Assembly (NCBI GenBank): GCA_037189845.1
Contig: JBBCIS010000005.1
Location: 62,001-126,000, forward strand
Length of the DNA stretch: 64,000 nt
Origin: JAMLHH01 sp037189845
GTDB lineage: Bacteria; Bacteroidota; Bacteroidia; Chitinophagales; JADIYW01
Reading direction: 5' to 3'
Numbering within the stretch: the first letter of the stretch is position 1; the number at the start of each line of letters is the position of its first letter. This document shows, in pieces, positions 26,932 to 36,800 of this stretch. The position numbers and the translations under genes are program-made. Below the pieces are notes generated by a model. It saw nothing but the letters and a program-made list of their open reading frames with translations. It ran no database searches and was not told where the DNA came from.

Positions 26932-27325
26932 TCTTTTGAGCGACTAACCCGCTATCGCCTTGTATCTTTTATATTCCGGTGACTGAGCGAAGGCGATGTC
27001 TGGAATATAAAAGGATACCGGCTCTATCGGTGTCGCTGCATACGCAAGGCTGTATTTGCTGATATTATGCTCTGCAAAACTTACAATTTTGACAACAATA
27101 TTCTTTCGCTTTCAGCGATGATTTCTAATAAAAAATGCCAAAGACAATAGAATAAAGAAGAGTAAGCAACAGGAATATAGGAAATTTTTCAAGTATTTGT
27201 TACAATGAATTAGTAAACCACATTCCAATTCTACTTATATTTTTAGGTAAATCCGTATCATAAAGAATGTTCCTTTCCAAAGTGAATATAAGAACATTGA
27301 CAAAATTACGAGAAGTCATATTCCA
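26932..27325. repeat. Intergenic region with a large hairpin and repeat B copy 1
   Basis: An imperfect inverted repeat (GTATCTTTTATATTCC at 26962-26977 against 27002-27018) encloses ATCGCCTT/AAGGCGAT (26954-26961, 26990-26997). From 27068 to about 27200 a ~130-bp block matches 30094-30256: both have AAAACTTACA(A/G)TTTTGAC, a CGCTTTCAGCG mini-hairpin, GATGATTTCTA and AGGAATATAGGAAATTTT. No gene seen. Confidence 0.7.
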
Positions 27326-28213
27326 TCATTCGTCCTTGGATTTGGACAAAAGTCTTTTGTTGTATAGATTCACTATAGAACATAGAAAAGAATATGCCCC
27401 TAAAACTACAAGAACAACAATTAAAACCTGTATAGCAATATTTTCCAAAATAAAATTTGCAATATTATATACAAACTTGTAATACGGTCTCACTGGAATG
27501 ACAGGAACGATTTCCTTTGCTCCAGCGTCGCTGTAAAGCATTACCTTGGGCTGTTGGTAAAAATTACCTAACCCCATATTTGAAAAAACTAAAATTTTAA
27601 CCCTCTTGTTGGGGAGTAATTTTTCCAAAAATATATCCGTATTGTTCTTTGCCTTATAAACCCTCATTGTATCATAGTGCGATATACTAAACCCGTCATA
27701 AATGCAATAATTCACTTCTGAAAAATTCCTGTTATCCAAATCTATCCTTATGTCTTTGATTTCTTTATTTCCTGTATTGAATAATTCTATCTCCATTATT
27801 TTATTAAGCGTATTGTAATAATTGGACTCATAATGCCCGAGCAAATCATCGAGCAGTCTATGTAAAGCATAGAGAGATGATATTTCTTCACTCTCACTTT
27901 GTCCGTAATAAGCGCTTCCAATCCTCTGTCTCTTGTTTATGTATTGCAAATAGGCACGTGGAAATGTGTCTTTCAGATATATGTTTATACTATTCAGCAG
28001 AACGGTATCACTACTCTTAAAAAGGATGCCATCATCGTAAACGATATTACCTTGCATAGGATAATTTTCAAACAGGGTATATTTACTTTCGATGCTTACT
28101 TTGTTAAAAAAGCCACTTAATGCGCCCAAGATTACAAAAGCTGTTGCAACAATAGATAATATTACTTTCGTATTGTTCAGATGTTCCCACATGGTCTGTT
28201 TCTTCTCTTCCAT
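27326..28213 (-). CDS. Membrane-anchored protein of unknown function
   Basis: 295 residues with one helix near 18-38 (VILSIVATAFVILGALSGFF) and another near 258-282 (NIAIQVLIVVLVVLGAYSFL), leaving about 215 residues between them outside the cytoplasm. The middle has a beta-rich stretch (IELFNTGNKEIKDIRIDLDN), as in adhesion-type folds. No family recognised. It follows the FISUMP lipoprotein gene by 12 bases with a clear GAGGAG ribosome site, so the two are co-transcribed. Confidence 0.6.
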   Translation of the reverse strand: MEEKKQTMWEHLNNTKVILSIVATAFVILGALSGFFNKVSIESKYTLFENYPMQGNIVYDDGILFKSSDTVLLNSINIYLKDTFPRAYLQYINKRQRIGSAYYGQSESEEISSLYALHRLLDDLLGHYESNYYNTLNKIMEIELFNTGNKEIKDIRIDLDNRNFSEVNYCIYDGFSISHYDTMRVYKAKNNTDIFLEKLLPNKRVKILVFSNMGLGNFYQQPKVMLYSDAGAKEIVPVIPVRPYYKFVYNIANFILENIAIQVLIVVLVVLGAYSFLCSIVNLYNKRLLSKSKDE

Positions 28214-28225
28214 AACTCCTCGTTT

Positions 28226-30013
28226 TTAATCTTTTATACAACGGCAAGAATGACCTCTCTTCTTGCCGTTGCTCGCACTAGTAACACTATTGCCACTGGA
28301 TTGCAGATAGCGATAACGAGCATTGGTTGTACTTAATTCCGTAGCACTCCACCACTCACCAATGTTAGTGATAGTACTGAATGTTCCACTGTCGTAACGA
28401 TATCCTCCTGGCAATCCTGTAAAACCACTCTCGTTTGTGGCTCCGGCATTGGGGGAAGCCCACAAACCAGTTCCATCTGTTTTGTTACCCGTGGCTTTCA
28501 GCTGTCCGCCTGCATTACTGCCCAAATAAGTCGTGAGCTGTGACCACTCCGCATCAGTAGGTACATGCCAGCCCTGCGGACAGAGCTTGCCTGTGTTCAC
28601 CGCATGCCAATTGTACAACTTGCCGTATATCGCTTCGTTCTCAGGCGAATGGTTATATACGCTATATGCTCCCATACTCAGGTTGCTCCATGCGCTGTTG
28701 TCCGTCACATGTGGTATGGAGATACCGTCATTGTATTTCGTAGTACGCAGGTTTTCAGCCATCCATGTCTGGAAGCCTATCTGTATGGTGGCGTACTTAT
28801 AGCCCTCTATATCGGTCACACTGCCATAAGTCTTGTTGGGATTCAGGTAAGGATTGGCAGGTGGCGTGGCACTACAAGTATATACTGATTTGGAAAAATC
28901 AAAAATATCTGGATAGCTCGCACTCGCAAACTGCTTGGCGAAAAAGGACAGATTGGCAGCAGCTCCGCCATTCACCCCCACTTTCAGCTCGCAGGGCTTA
29001 TAAGGTGTTGCCTGTGCAGAGAGTCCGGCATAAGCCTGTACATATACACTCGCTTTTGCCCAGTCCACACCATTAAATTTGAAATTGATGGCAGGTGCCA
29101 GATAGGTTTTAGCCGCTACATTGCCTGCAAAACCCGAAAAAGTCGTTTCTGTATTGAGGTTTTTATCCGATACCGTTCCCCACTGATTATCCACATATTG
29201 AACCCATGCGCCCGCATTGCCTGTGGAAGACTGCGTATAGTTGAGCTGAGCACTGATACTACCGTCTGCTCCGAGGGTTACACTCACGGTAGGTGTCACA
29301 ACCAACGGCGTACCCGGTATCGGGAATGCTGCCAATAGTTGCTCGTATAGCTTGAGTTCTTTGCTGAATCCAGCTAATCGTCCACCGAATTGAGAACTCA
29401 GGTTCACATCCATGCCCATATTGGCTCCAATGAACACATATTCCAATTTTGCCCTACGGATACGAATCTTTACGTCAAGCTCCGGACGCAGTGTCAGTCC
29501 TCCGTTGAATTTCAGCTGGTCGTACAACGTAGATGTATTACCATCTTCATCATACAATACAATATCAGGAATATTGACATGGATGCCCAACGCTCTCTTA
29601 CCACTGGAATCTGCATCATCAAATTTGTAGGTATAGTCTACATCTAAGTTTTCAAACACCTCTGTCAATGCTACATCTTCGGTGGCAAATACATATTCTT
29701 CTCCATTCTTTTGCACGGAAGTCACCCTCCTCATATAACCCTCGGGAGCATTGGGTGCGATACCGGATACAATGATTGTTCCGGTTTTGATTTCCGCCAA
29801 CTGGGAAGTATTTCCATTGAACACAATCTGACCAGCGTTGACTTCTTCTAATTTCTGGTTAGACTCTGCATTGATTTCCACTACACTCTTAGTGTAGCTT
29901 GCCTCCACAGGTTTTTCTTCTTTAGAATCTTTATCTTTCTTGCAGGCAGTCATGCCACCCAACATCAGTAATCCTCCTATCAGGAGCAGTCCGTAAAATT
30001 GTATTTTCCTCAT
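28226..30013 (-). CDS. Lipoprotein with FISUMP domain
   Basis: Secreted lipoprotein, 595 residues from the ATG at 30013 (the longer frame starts at a TTG). Signal MRKIQFYGLLLIGGLLML with lipobox GGMTAC. Residues about 30-370 are beta-rich and unassigned (contains LRPELDVKIRIRRAKLEYVF). The C-terminal 190 residues form the Fibrobacter succinogenes major-paralogue (FISUMP) domain: ATIQIGFQTWMAENL, YGKLYNWHAVNTGKLCPQGW, PTDAEWSQL, ESGFTGLPGGYR, EWWSATE and GHSCRCIKD. FISUMP domains are common in surface proteins of this phylum; function unproven. The second cistron follows after 12 bases. Confidence 0.88.
   Translation of the reverse strand: MRKIQFYGLLLIGGLLMLGGMTACKKDKDSKEEKPVEASYTKSVVEINAESNQKLEEVNAGQIVFNGNTSQLAEIKTGTIIVSGIAPNAPEGYMRRVTSVQKNGEEYVFATEDVALTEVFENLDVDYTYKFDDADSSGKRALGIHVNIPDIVLYDEDGNTSTLYDQLKFNGGLTLRPELDVKIRIRRAKLEYVFIGANMGMDVNLSSQFGGRLAGFSKELKLYEQLLAAFPIPGTPLVVTPTVSVTLGADGSISAQLNYTQSSTGNAGAWVQYVDNQWGTVSDKNLNTETTFSGFAGNVAAKTYLAPAINFKFNGVDWAKASVYVQAYAGLSAQATPYKPCELKVGVNGGAAANLSFFAKQFASASYPDIFDFSKSVYTCSATPPANPYLNPNKTYGSVTDIEGYKYATIQIGFQTWMAENLRTTKYNDGISIPHVTDNSAWSNLSMGAYSVYNHSPENEAIYGKLYNWHAVNTGKLCPQGWHVPTDAEWSQLTTYLGSNAGGQLKATGNKTDGTGLWASPNAGATNESGFTGLPGGYRYDSGTFSTITNIGEWWSATELSTTNARYRYLQSSGNSVTSASNGKKRGHSCRCIKD
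28239..28271 (-). other. Perfect 12-bp hairpin at the end of the FISUMP coding sequence
   Basis: CAACGGCAAGAA (28239-28250) pairs with TTCTTGCCGTTG (28260-28271), nine-base loop, inside the last codons of the lipoprotein gene and about 26 bases before the next start. No T-run follows, so it is not a classic terminator; it may stabilise the message or set the ratio of the two products. Confidence 0.45.
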
Positions 30014-30019
30014 TTTCAA

Positions 30020-30390
30020 AACAGTTATAATAGGGTGTGCTACAAATATTATATTTTTTTAACGTTTATCAAAATATTCTGTAATTTTTAAATATGCTCT
30101 ACAAAACTTACAGTTTTGACAGTAATCTTCTATCGCTTTCAGCGATGATTTCTACTAAAAATTGCCTAAGGCAACAGAATAAAGATGAGAAACTAGAAGT
30201 TTCGAATAGCACAAAAAACATCCAATAGGAATATAGGAAATTTTGCAAGTATTTATTTCTAACAACAAACACTATATATAATAACCCAAATGAATTTTAG
30301 TAACATAATTTGTTTGAATCTCATTTTTCAAATAGTTACTTTTAAACAAATACTACTTTTCAGATAAATCTAAAGTATAATTATAGCATC
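30020..30390. repeat. Intergenic region with repeat B copy 2
   Basis: Positions 30094-30256 repeat the block at 27068-27200, with an insertion of about 25 bases (30185-30215). The copies bracket the FISUMP and 295-residue genes. Inside are AAAACTTACAGTTTT, ATTGCCTAAGGCAA and GAAACTAGAAGTTTC palindromes. The rest of the gap is AT-rich without recognisable features. Confidence 0.65.
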
Positions 30391-31014
30391 ATGCAATTAC
30401 ATAGAATATCAATATTATTCTTGCTTATAGCAACAGCTTCATTCATTCCAAATGATATTCTAATTGAAAAAATCGAAAATATCTATGAAGAAGTTGATGG
30501 CAAAAATCAAATCACAGAACAAACTATAAAACAGCTCAGACCAAATGACAGTTTGCCTGTCACAATTTTGACGAAGTATTTCAATCATGAAGACGATGTA
30601 AGACTCCTTTACCTAACAGGACTCTCAAAAGAAGACGGTCTTCAGGAATTCTTACTGGACAGTTTCTATTACGACCAAAATGGGAACGATACTTTGATTA
30701 AAAGCTATACCAAAAGAAACGACATTTGGCATCCTATTCAAATTCTCTTTAAAGAATTTAACGAGCACAACAAACTTATCTATTCAAAACATGAAAATAT
30801 AAATAACTATTTCATAAGAAAGCTTTTTTACACCTATGACAACAATAGAAATTTAACCAGCAAAACTGAACTTGTTTGTCGAATAAAGGACGTCTGTGAT
30901 TCTACGTTTAAAGAAAAATCCATTTACACAACCTCGGGTAAATTAAAAGTTACTTATAACTATTACTGGATAGATGGGAAATGGGTATTGAAAGAAAAAG
31001 AAAAAGGAAAGTAA
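30391..31014 (+). CDS. Exported protein of unknown function
   Basis: 207 residues with a signal-like N-terminus (MQLHRISILFLLIATASFIP). The body alternates short strands with repeats of the form Y-x-Y/F-D-x-N-G/N (FYYDQNGNDTL, FYTYDNNRNLTSK), as in the loosely repeated secreted DUF3836/YD-like proteins of Bacteroidota. Ends in a lysine-rich tail. No enzyme motif. Possibly co-transcribed with the acetyltransferase 123 bases further on. Confidence 0.6.
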   Translation: MQLHRISILFLLIATASFIPNDILIEKIENIYEEVDGKNQITEQTIKQLRPNDSLPVTILTKYFNHEDDVRLLYLTGLSKEDGLQEFLLDSFYYDQNGNDTLIKSYTKRNDIWHPIQILFKEFNEHNKLIYSKHENINNYFIRKLFYTYDNNRNLTSKTELVCRIKDVCDSTFKEKSIYTTSGKLKVTYNYYWIDGKWVLKEKEKGK

Positions 31015-31137
31015 GAAACACATCGTTTCCTTTGTGCTTCAAATATAACATCTCAATTACAACTTCTTGTAGTATAATTCTAAACCCAGTATTCTAATCA
31101 TAACTGAGACTAAAGGCAAATCGTTATTAACCCCAAC

Positions 31138-31605
31138 ATGACCACATCAGAAAATTTTAAAATCAATCTGATAACTAACAAGGAAGATTATCCTTATGAA
31201 TTGTTGCTGTTTGCAGATGAAACTATTGAAGCAATCAATAAGTATGTAGACGATTCTTCTGTGTATGTTGTCATCAACGGAGAGGAAAAAATTGCTGTAT
31301 TCTGCCTATATGAAACAGATGAAAATACTATAGAAATAAAAAATATTGCTGTCTCAGCAAAGTATCAGAATACCGGAATTGGTAGCAAACTCATTGCTCA
31401 CATCAAAGAAATCTGTAAAAGCAGATATTCAAACCTGATTGTGGGAACAGCAGATTGCGGCACAGCTCAAATCCGGTTTTACGAGAAAAACGGATTTCAA
31501 AAATATGCAGTAAAAGAAAACTTTTTTATTGATAATTATGATAAGCCTATTTTCGAAAATGGTATTCAATTGAAAGACATGGTGATGTTACAATGTAGGT
31601 TGTAA
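31138..31605 (+). CDS. GNAT family N-acetyltransferase
   Basis: 155 residues, acetyl-CoA-dependent transferase. The core motif A strand and P-loop read IEIKNIAVSAKYQNTGIGSKLIAHI (Q-x-x-G-I-G, about 77-101), followed by LIVGTADCGTAQIRFYEKNGF, the motif B pattern with the usual Tyr and NGF. No substrate hint. Short spacing to the next gene (85 bases) does not prove an operon. Confidence 0.85.
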   Translation: MTTSENFKINLITNKEDYPYELLLFADETIEAINKYVDDSSVYVVINGEEKIAVFCLYETDENTIEIKNIAVSAKYQNTGIGSKLIAHIKEICKSRYSNLIVGTADCGTAQIRFYEKNGFQKYAVKENFFIDNYDKPIFENGIQLKDMVMLQCRL

Positions 31606-31690
31606 ACGGAATCAAGTCGACTAAAATGCTTCGCATGAAACTAACTGTTAAATTTGTGCCTTATATTTAAGACGGTACAAACGAAAAAAC

Positions 31691-32239
31691 ATGCCGAAAA
31701 TTTTTATAACTCTTTTGAGCTTAGCATTTTTTGCTTTTGGACAGCTACAGGATTTAAATGCCAAAATCAATGGAACAAATCTGAAGTGGGAAACACTAAA
31801 TGAACCTAATTATTCAATTCAGTATCCGTCAGAATGGGAATTGAATCAAAGTGGTCAAATGGGAACTGCTTTTATGTTATTCTCTCCTTTAGAATCAGGT
31901 CAAGACCAATTCAGAGAGAATGTAAACCTATTACTGCAAGATTTGTCTGGGTACAATATTGACCTGGATAAATACGCAGAAATTTCGCAGGAACAGGTAA
32001 AATCAATGATTACCAATTCAAAAATCATTGAAAGCAAGCGGATAAAAACTGGTTCAGAAGAATATCATAAACTCGTTTATACAGGAGATCAGGGAGTTTT
32101 TCATTTGAGATTTGAGCAGTATTACTGGATTAAAAACAAGCAAGCATTTGTTCTGACTTTTACTTGTGAACAAGCCTCTTTCAATAGCCATAAGGAAGTT
32201 GGCAAAACAATTTTAAAATCTTTCACTTTAAAAGAATAG
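31691..32239 (+). CDS. PsbP/DUF1795-like exported protein
   Basis: 182 residues with an N-terminal signal segment (MPKIFITLLSLAFFAFG). The body reads like the PsbP/Mog1-like alpha-beta fold: YSIQYPSEWELNQSG, AFMLFSPLESGQDQFREN, YAEISQEQVKSMI, EYHKLVYTG, RFEQYYWIKNKQAFVLTFT, ending in ILKSFTLKE. Such proteins are frequent single-domain exported proteins without known activity. Confidence 0.75.
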   Translation: MPKIFITLLSLAFFAFGQLQDLNAKINGTNLKWETLNEPNYSIQYPSEWELNQSGQMGTAFMLFSPLESGQDQFRENVNLLLQDLSGYNIDLDKYAEISQEQVKSMITNSKIIESKRIKTGSEEYHKLVYTGDQGVFHLRFEQYYWIKNKQAFVLTFTCEQASFNSHKEVGKTILKSFTLKE

Positions 32240-32401
32240 TTTTACGACCAGATAACTCCTATCCTACTTTTTTACCTAAAAGCAGATTTCAACTTTCATT
32301 AGAGAATTTCCACTATAATAATTATGGATATTTATCATTGTAATGATTTGGTATCATAGTAAAACGGAGGATGAGGATTGCCCCAAATAAAAACTGTATA
32401 T

Positions 32402-33739
32402 CTACTGCTTTTCCAACAGATATTCTGCCAGTGCGCTTGCCTGATTACGAATTTCGTTGATGGCGGTACTTTCGAAGAACATGCTTTTTAATGGTGGGCC
32501 TAATGCCCAGATATTTTTCTGTATACCGTCTTTACCTTTGAGCTGAAGCTTAGGATTACAAAGCAAACCGGTTTTCAGCTCATCTACCTGTACGATGCCG
32601 TCCTGTAAAAGTTGGTGGAGCAATGCGCTTTCGGCTTTGGAATAATCAGCATCAGGTCCTGTGCAATTGATGACGTATTTCGGTTGAATCGAGATATTTG
32701 TCTTGGTGGATTTGTCCTGTGCTTCTATCCGAACGCCGACTTTGATTGCTTCGATGGAGTTGATTTTTGCACCATAAACATGGATACTTCCGTCTACTAT
32801 GCGTTCGCCCAGGATTTTGCCTACCTGCGGAGGTATTCTGTGACGGTTGATATTCCAGACTTTAAAAAGTCTTCTGTAAAAGATATCTCTTTCTTCGACG
32901 GACCAGTGGTACCAAAGACGAGGAAAAAGATTTCTCAGCTCTTCTATCACGCATACAGGACGGACAATTTTCAGGAATGGGTGTCTTTTGATGGCATTGA
33001 CTTTTTGGAGGATGGTTCTCAGTGAATCGTACTCGTCAAAATATCCTTTGAGCAATCCCTGCATGCAAGGTTCTTCGTGTACGAGCGGTAGCTCTCCGTT
33101 GCGGGAAATCATGGTAATTTTTCCCTGAAATCCTTTGTGGTGCCATTCATTCACAAAATCTATGGCTGTCAGTCCTGTTCCTATGAGTGCGATTTCATCT
33201 CCGTTTTTGCATACTTCCCAGAAGTCGTTGTTCCATGGACTGTTGTAAACGCCTTTGATATCGGGTAAAATCTTTTTGGGTGGGAAATTTCCTATTGCCA
33301 GCACAACATCATCTGCTACAAATACTCCGTTTTTTTCTAAATCCAGATATATCTCTTTCTGTTTGACTTCCAGACGGATCACTTCGTCACGGACAAACAT
33401 TACTTCATGCTCATGTTCTCCTTCAAAATATTCACCCAGTCTATCCTGTAAATAATCTCCGTATATTTTTCTGGGTACAAAATCACTCCCCTTGTATTCA
33501 TAACCTTTGTGCAACAACCAATTGAAGAAATCATCTACTGAATCAGGATAAATACCCATTTTAGAACTGGGTACATTCAGCAAAAAATCTTTACACAGCG
33601 GGGAATATGCCACTCCCCTTCCTTTTTCATATTGTTTTTCTATAATAGCGACGGAAACAGGTTGTTTCGCATTCTTTATTAAATGGATGGCCAGAATAGT
33701 TCCGGCAGCTCCTCCCCCTACAATGACGATTCGTTGCAT
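32402..33739 (-). CDS. FAD/NAD(P)-binding protein (PF13454 type)
   Basis: 445 residues. The N-terminal dinucleotide fold IVIVGGGAAGTILAIHL carries GGGAAG, followed by EKGRGVAYSP and LLNVPSSKMG, diagnostic of the PF13454 FAD/NAD(P)-binding group. The NAD(P) motif is IALIGTGLTAIDF near 185 and the C-terminal FAD contact is VINCTGPDADYSK near 357. Members are flavin oxidoreductases of mostly unknown substrate, some in siderophore or quinone metabolism. A TACTTTTG -7 box lies just upstream. Single gene. Confidence 0.85.
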   Translation of the reverse strand: MQRIVIVGGGAAGTILAIHLIKNAKQPVSVAIIEKQYEKGRGVAYSPLCKDFLLNVPSSKMGIYPDSVDDFFNWLLHKGYEYKGSDFVPRKIYGDYLQDRLGEYFEGEHEHEVMFVRDEVIRLEVKQKEIYLDLEKNGVFVADDVVLAIGNFPPKKILPDIKGVYNSPWNNDFWEVCKNGDEIALIGTGLTAIDFVNEWHHKGFQGKITMISRNGELPLVHEEPCMQGLLKGYFDEYDSLRTILQKVNAIKRHPFLKIVRPVCVIEELRNLFPRLWYHWSVEERDIFYRRLFKVWNINRHRIPPQVGKILGERIVDGSIHVYGAKINSIEAIKVGVRIEAQDKSTKTNISIQPKYVINCTGPDADYSKAESALLHQLLQDGIVQVDELKTGLLCNPKLQLKGKDGIQKNIWALGPPLKSMFFESTAINEIRNQASALAEYLLEKQ

Positions 33740-33744
33740 AAATA

Positions 33745-33752
33745 CAAAAGTA
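33745..33752 (-). promoter_or_regulatory. -7 box of the FAD/NAD(P)-binding protein gene
   Basis: TACTTTTG on the minus strand fits TAnnTTTG, five bases before the ATG at 33739, implying a near-leaderless message. Confidence 0.4.
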
Positions 33753-33805
33753 CTAAAATCCTACATACCTTATAGGCTATAAGAATTATTTAAAACAAAT
33801 ACTAC

Positions 33806-36800
33806 TTACCGGACTATTGTTACGTGCCCTGAGTGAGTCTTGTAAGCACCATCGCTGCAAAGTCCGTAATAATGAAAAACATAAGTATCCATCGGCATTT
33901 CAGCTCCATTATAGTTGCCATCCCACTGAACTTTTTGCTGGACGGACTCAAAAACACGCTCACCCCAACGATTGTATATCATCAGGCTGACTTGAGTAAT
34001 ATTTTTCTCAATAGGTCTGAATACATCATTTACACCATCTTTATTCGGAGAAAATGCCTGAGGGAAGAATACCTCACAACCGCAAGCCTGAGCGTTTACA
34101 TGAAAGGTATCTATTCTTGTGTAACATCCTTTTTCCATCACTACCCAATAAGTTCCGGTATCACGAACAACCAATAAATTACTTTGCGTGCCGTCATTCC
34201 ATTGGTAAGTTTCAAAATCCGGCGAGACTTGTAATTCTACAGATTCTTGATCACAGAAATCTATATTTTGGCTCTGTATACCAAGCTCAGATCGGCTGGA
34301 AATATTCACTTCTACAATACTATCACAACCTCCTACTGAAATGAACGATAATAGATGGACACCTTGCCTCAAGATAGTATCTCCTACCAGCAAGCTATCT
34401 CCCATACAAATTTCAAAATATACTGTATCTGTAAGTTTATCTACTACAGTTAAGTTCAGATTCACAGTACTATCGCAACCTCCTATAGCTTTCATATTGA
34501 CTATATAGTTGCCGGTTGTAGTAAATGTTTGTGTACCGATTGTAAAAGATGAGCCTGTACAGATTGATTCTGTCAGATTTGTTTCTACTTGACTGACAAC
34601 TTTCAAATCTAAATTCACAATACTGTCACATCCTCCTGCAGATTTCAAATTCACTACATAAATACCAGATGTAGTAAATGTTTGGCTTCCTACAATAAAA
34701 GAAGCACCACTGCAGATTGTTTCAGTCAGATTCGTTTCTATTTGATTGACAATAGTCAAGTTTGTGATGACTATGCTATCGCAACCACCGACTGCGGCAT
34801 TTTTTAAGGTATCTCTATAAGTCCCGGCTGTCGTATAAGTTTTACCATTGATGGTGTAAGAACTTCCTTGACAAATACTTTGTGAATTGGTGAATGTAGA
34901 AGCTGTTTTAAGCGTCAGATTTGTAATGACAATACTATCGCAACCACCTACGGCGGCATTCTTCAATGTATCTCTGTAAATCCCGGCTGTTGTATAATTT
35001 TTACCATTGATGGAATAAGAACTGCCTTGGCAAATGCTTTGAGGATTATTGAATGTAGATGACGTTTTAAGCGTCAGATTCGTGATGACAATACTGTCAC
35101 ATCCTCCGACTGCAGCATTTTTTAAGGTATCTCTATAAGTCCCGGCTGTCGTATAATTTTTACCATTGATGGAATAGGAACTTCCCTGACAAATACTTTG
35201 TGGATTGGTAAATGCCGAAGATGTTTTGATTGTCAGATTGGTGATAATAATACTATCGCAACCACCTACGGCAGCATTCTTCAAGGTGTCTCTGTAAACT
35301 CCGGCTACTGTATAATTTTTACCATTGATGGAATAGGAACTTCCCTGACAAATACTTTGTGAGTTATTGAATGTAGAAGCTGTTTTGATTGTCAGATTGG
35401 TGATGATAATACTATCGCAACCACCTACGGCGGCATTCTTCAATGTATCTCTGTAAACTCCGGCTGTTGTATAATTTTTGCCATTGATGGAATAGGAACT
35501 TCCCTGACAAATACTTTGGGGGTTGTTGAATGTAGAAGCTGACCCCAATTCCATCACATGGTCTTCTACTTCTCCCTGAGGTGCAGTGCCATAAGGTTGT
35601 TTGACACTATTCGAGTCTGTACTGATTCTTAAACGGACAAAATACTTATCCAAAGTAAGATTGGCTGTCTGTGGTCTGAATTGCAGCGTGTAATCTTTTG
35701 TGCCGGATTGGTCGCCCGCCTGAACGATATCCAGTACCGTTTCGCCATCATCTAAATAATCTCCGTCATTGTTCCAGTCTATGAATGCGCTGAGATAGGC
35801 TGTGGCATTACTGTTATTGGTCGCTTTTACGGTCAGCGAAAAGGGTTGCAGATTGACAGGTTTGGATGCACAGGAAGAGCTTGCCAGACCATCTTCCTCA
35901 TTGCCGTCACCTGTGGCATTGGCAGAACTTTTTGCCGTGTTTTCTGCACCGGGAGCGATAGTGCCGAGGTAAATACCGCTGTGCAAGGTCGCACTTCCGG
36001 CATAGGGCCGGACATTTTTATTCAGGTCGTAAGTCACGGGCGCATCCCCGTAATCATACTGGACATTGTTGATATTCACTTGGCAACTTCTGGTTGTTTC
36101 ACAACCATTGCTATTCAGGGCTGTCAGCGATATAGTTACAAAACCATTCGCTAAATCTTTGGGGGTAGGAGTATATACGATGGCTGGATTTCCAACAGAA
36201 CCTGTGTTGGGAATATTTGCAACAGAGCCGCTCGCCCATTTCACGCTGCTTGCATTAGTTGTACTGATACCGGAAAAGGTAATATTGTTGCCTGCTGAAA
36301 TACTTGTCGGGCAGGAAAAGCCTGAAATAGTGGCATTAGCAGGTACTGTAACACTCTGACTGAGTGCCGCCGTGTTGCTTTGTCCGGCAGCGTTATAATT
36401 GGTATTAATATTATCTATTTTGACAGACAGATTGGTGGTGGGTATGCCCAAGCTAAGGTCTATATTAAATGTCGTTGTTCCGGCAGGTAGTTTCCATAAT
36501 GGAATACGAATCTTCCCTGTTTTGGTATATAACGCATTGGGGACATTCGGGTAGTCTGCATGTAGTACAAAAGGAACCTGATAAGACAAATTTGAGCTGA
36601 TATTGTACATCTCACCTGCAAAAGCCGCTCCTGTGCCAGTCAGATTGAGTTCCATAACGGTATTCAGAATATCCACGCCGGAAGTGTTGTTGATAGTAAC
36701 CGTAGCCTGTGCAAAATCATTCCCACACGTATTGTTGGAAGAAATACTGACAGCAGTACTGACTTTATCTCCGGACACACATGCGGCAGGTAAACTTGCA

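Noticed and set aside
34745..35545. Regular repeats that might be taken for a CRISPR array
   Set aside because: The 159-bp units are contiguous coding repeats in frame with the giant gene, with no unique spacers.
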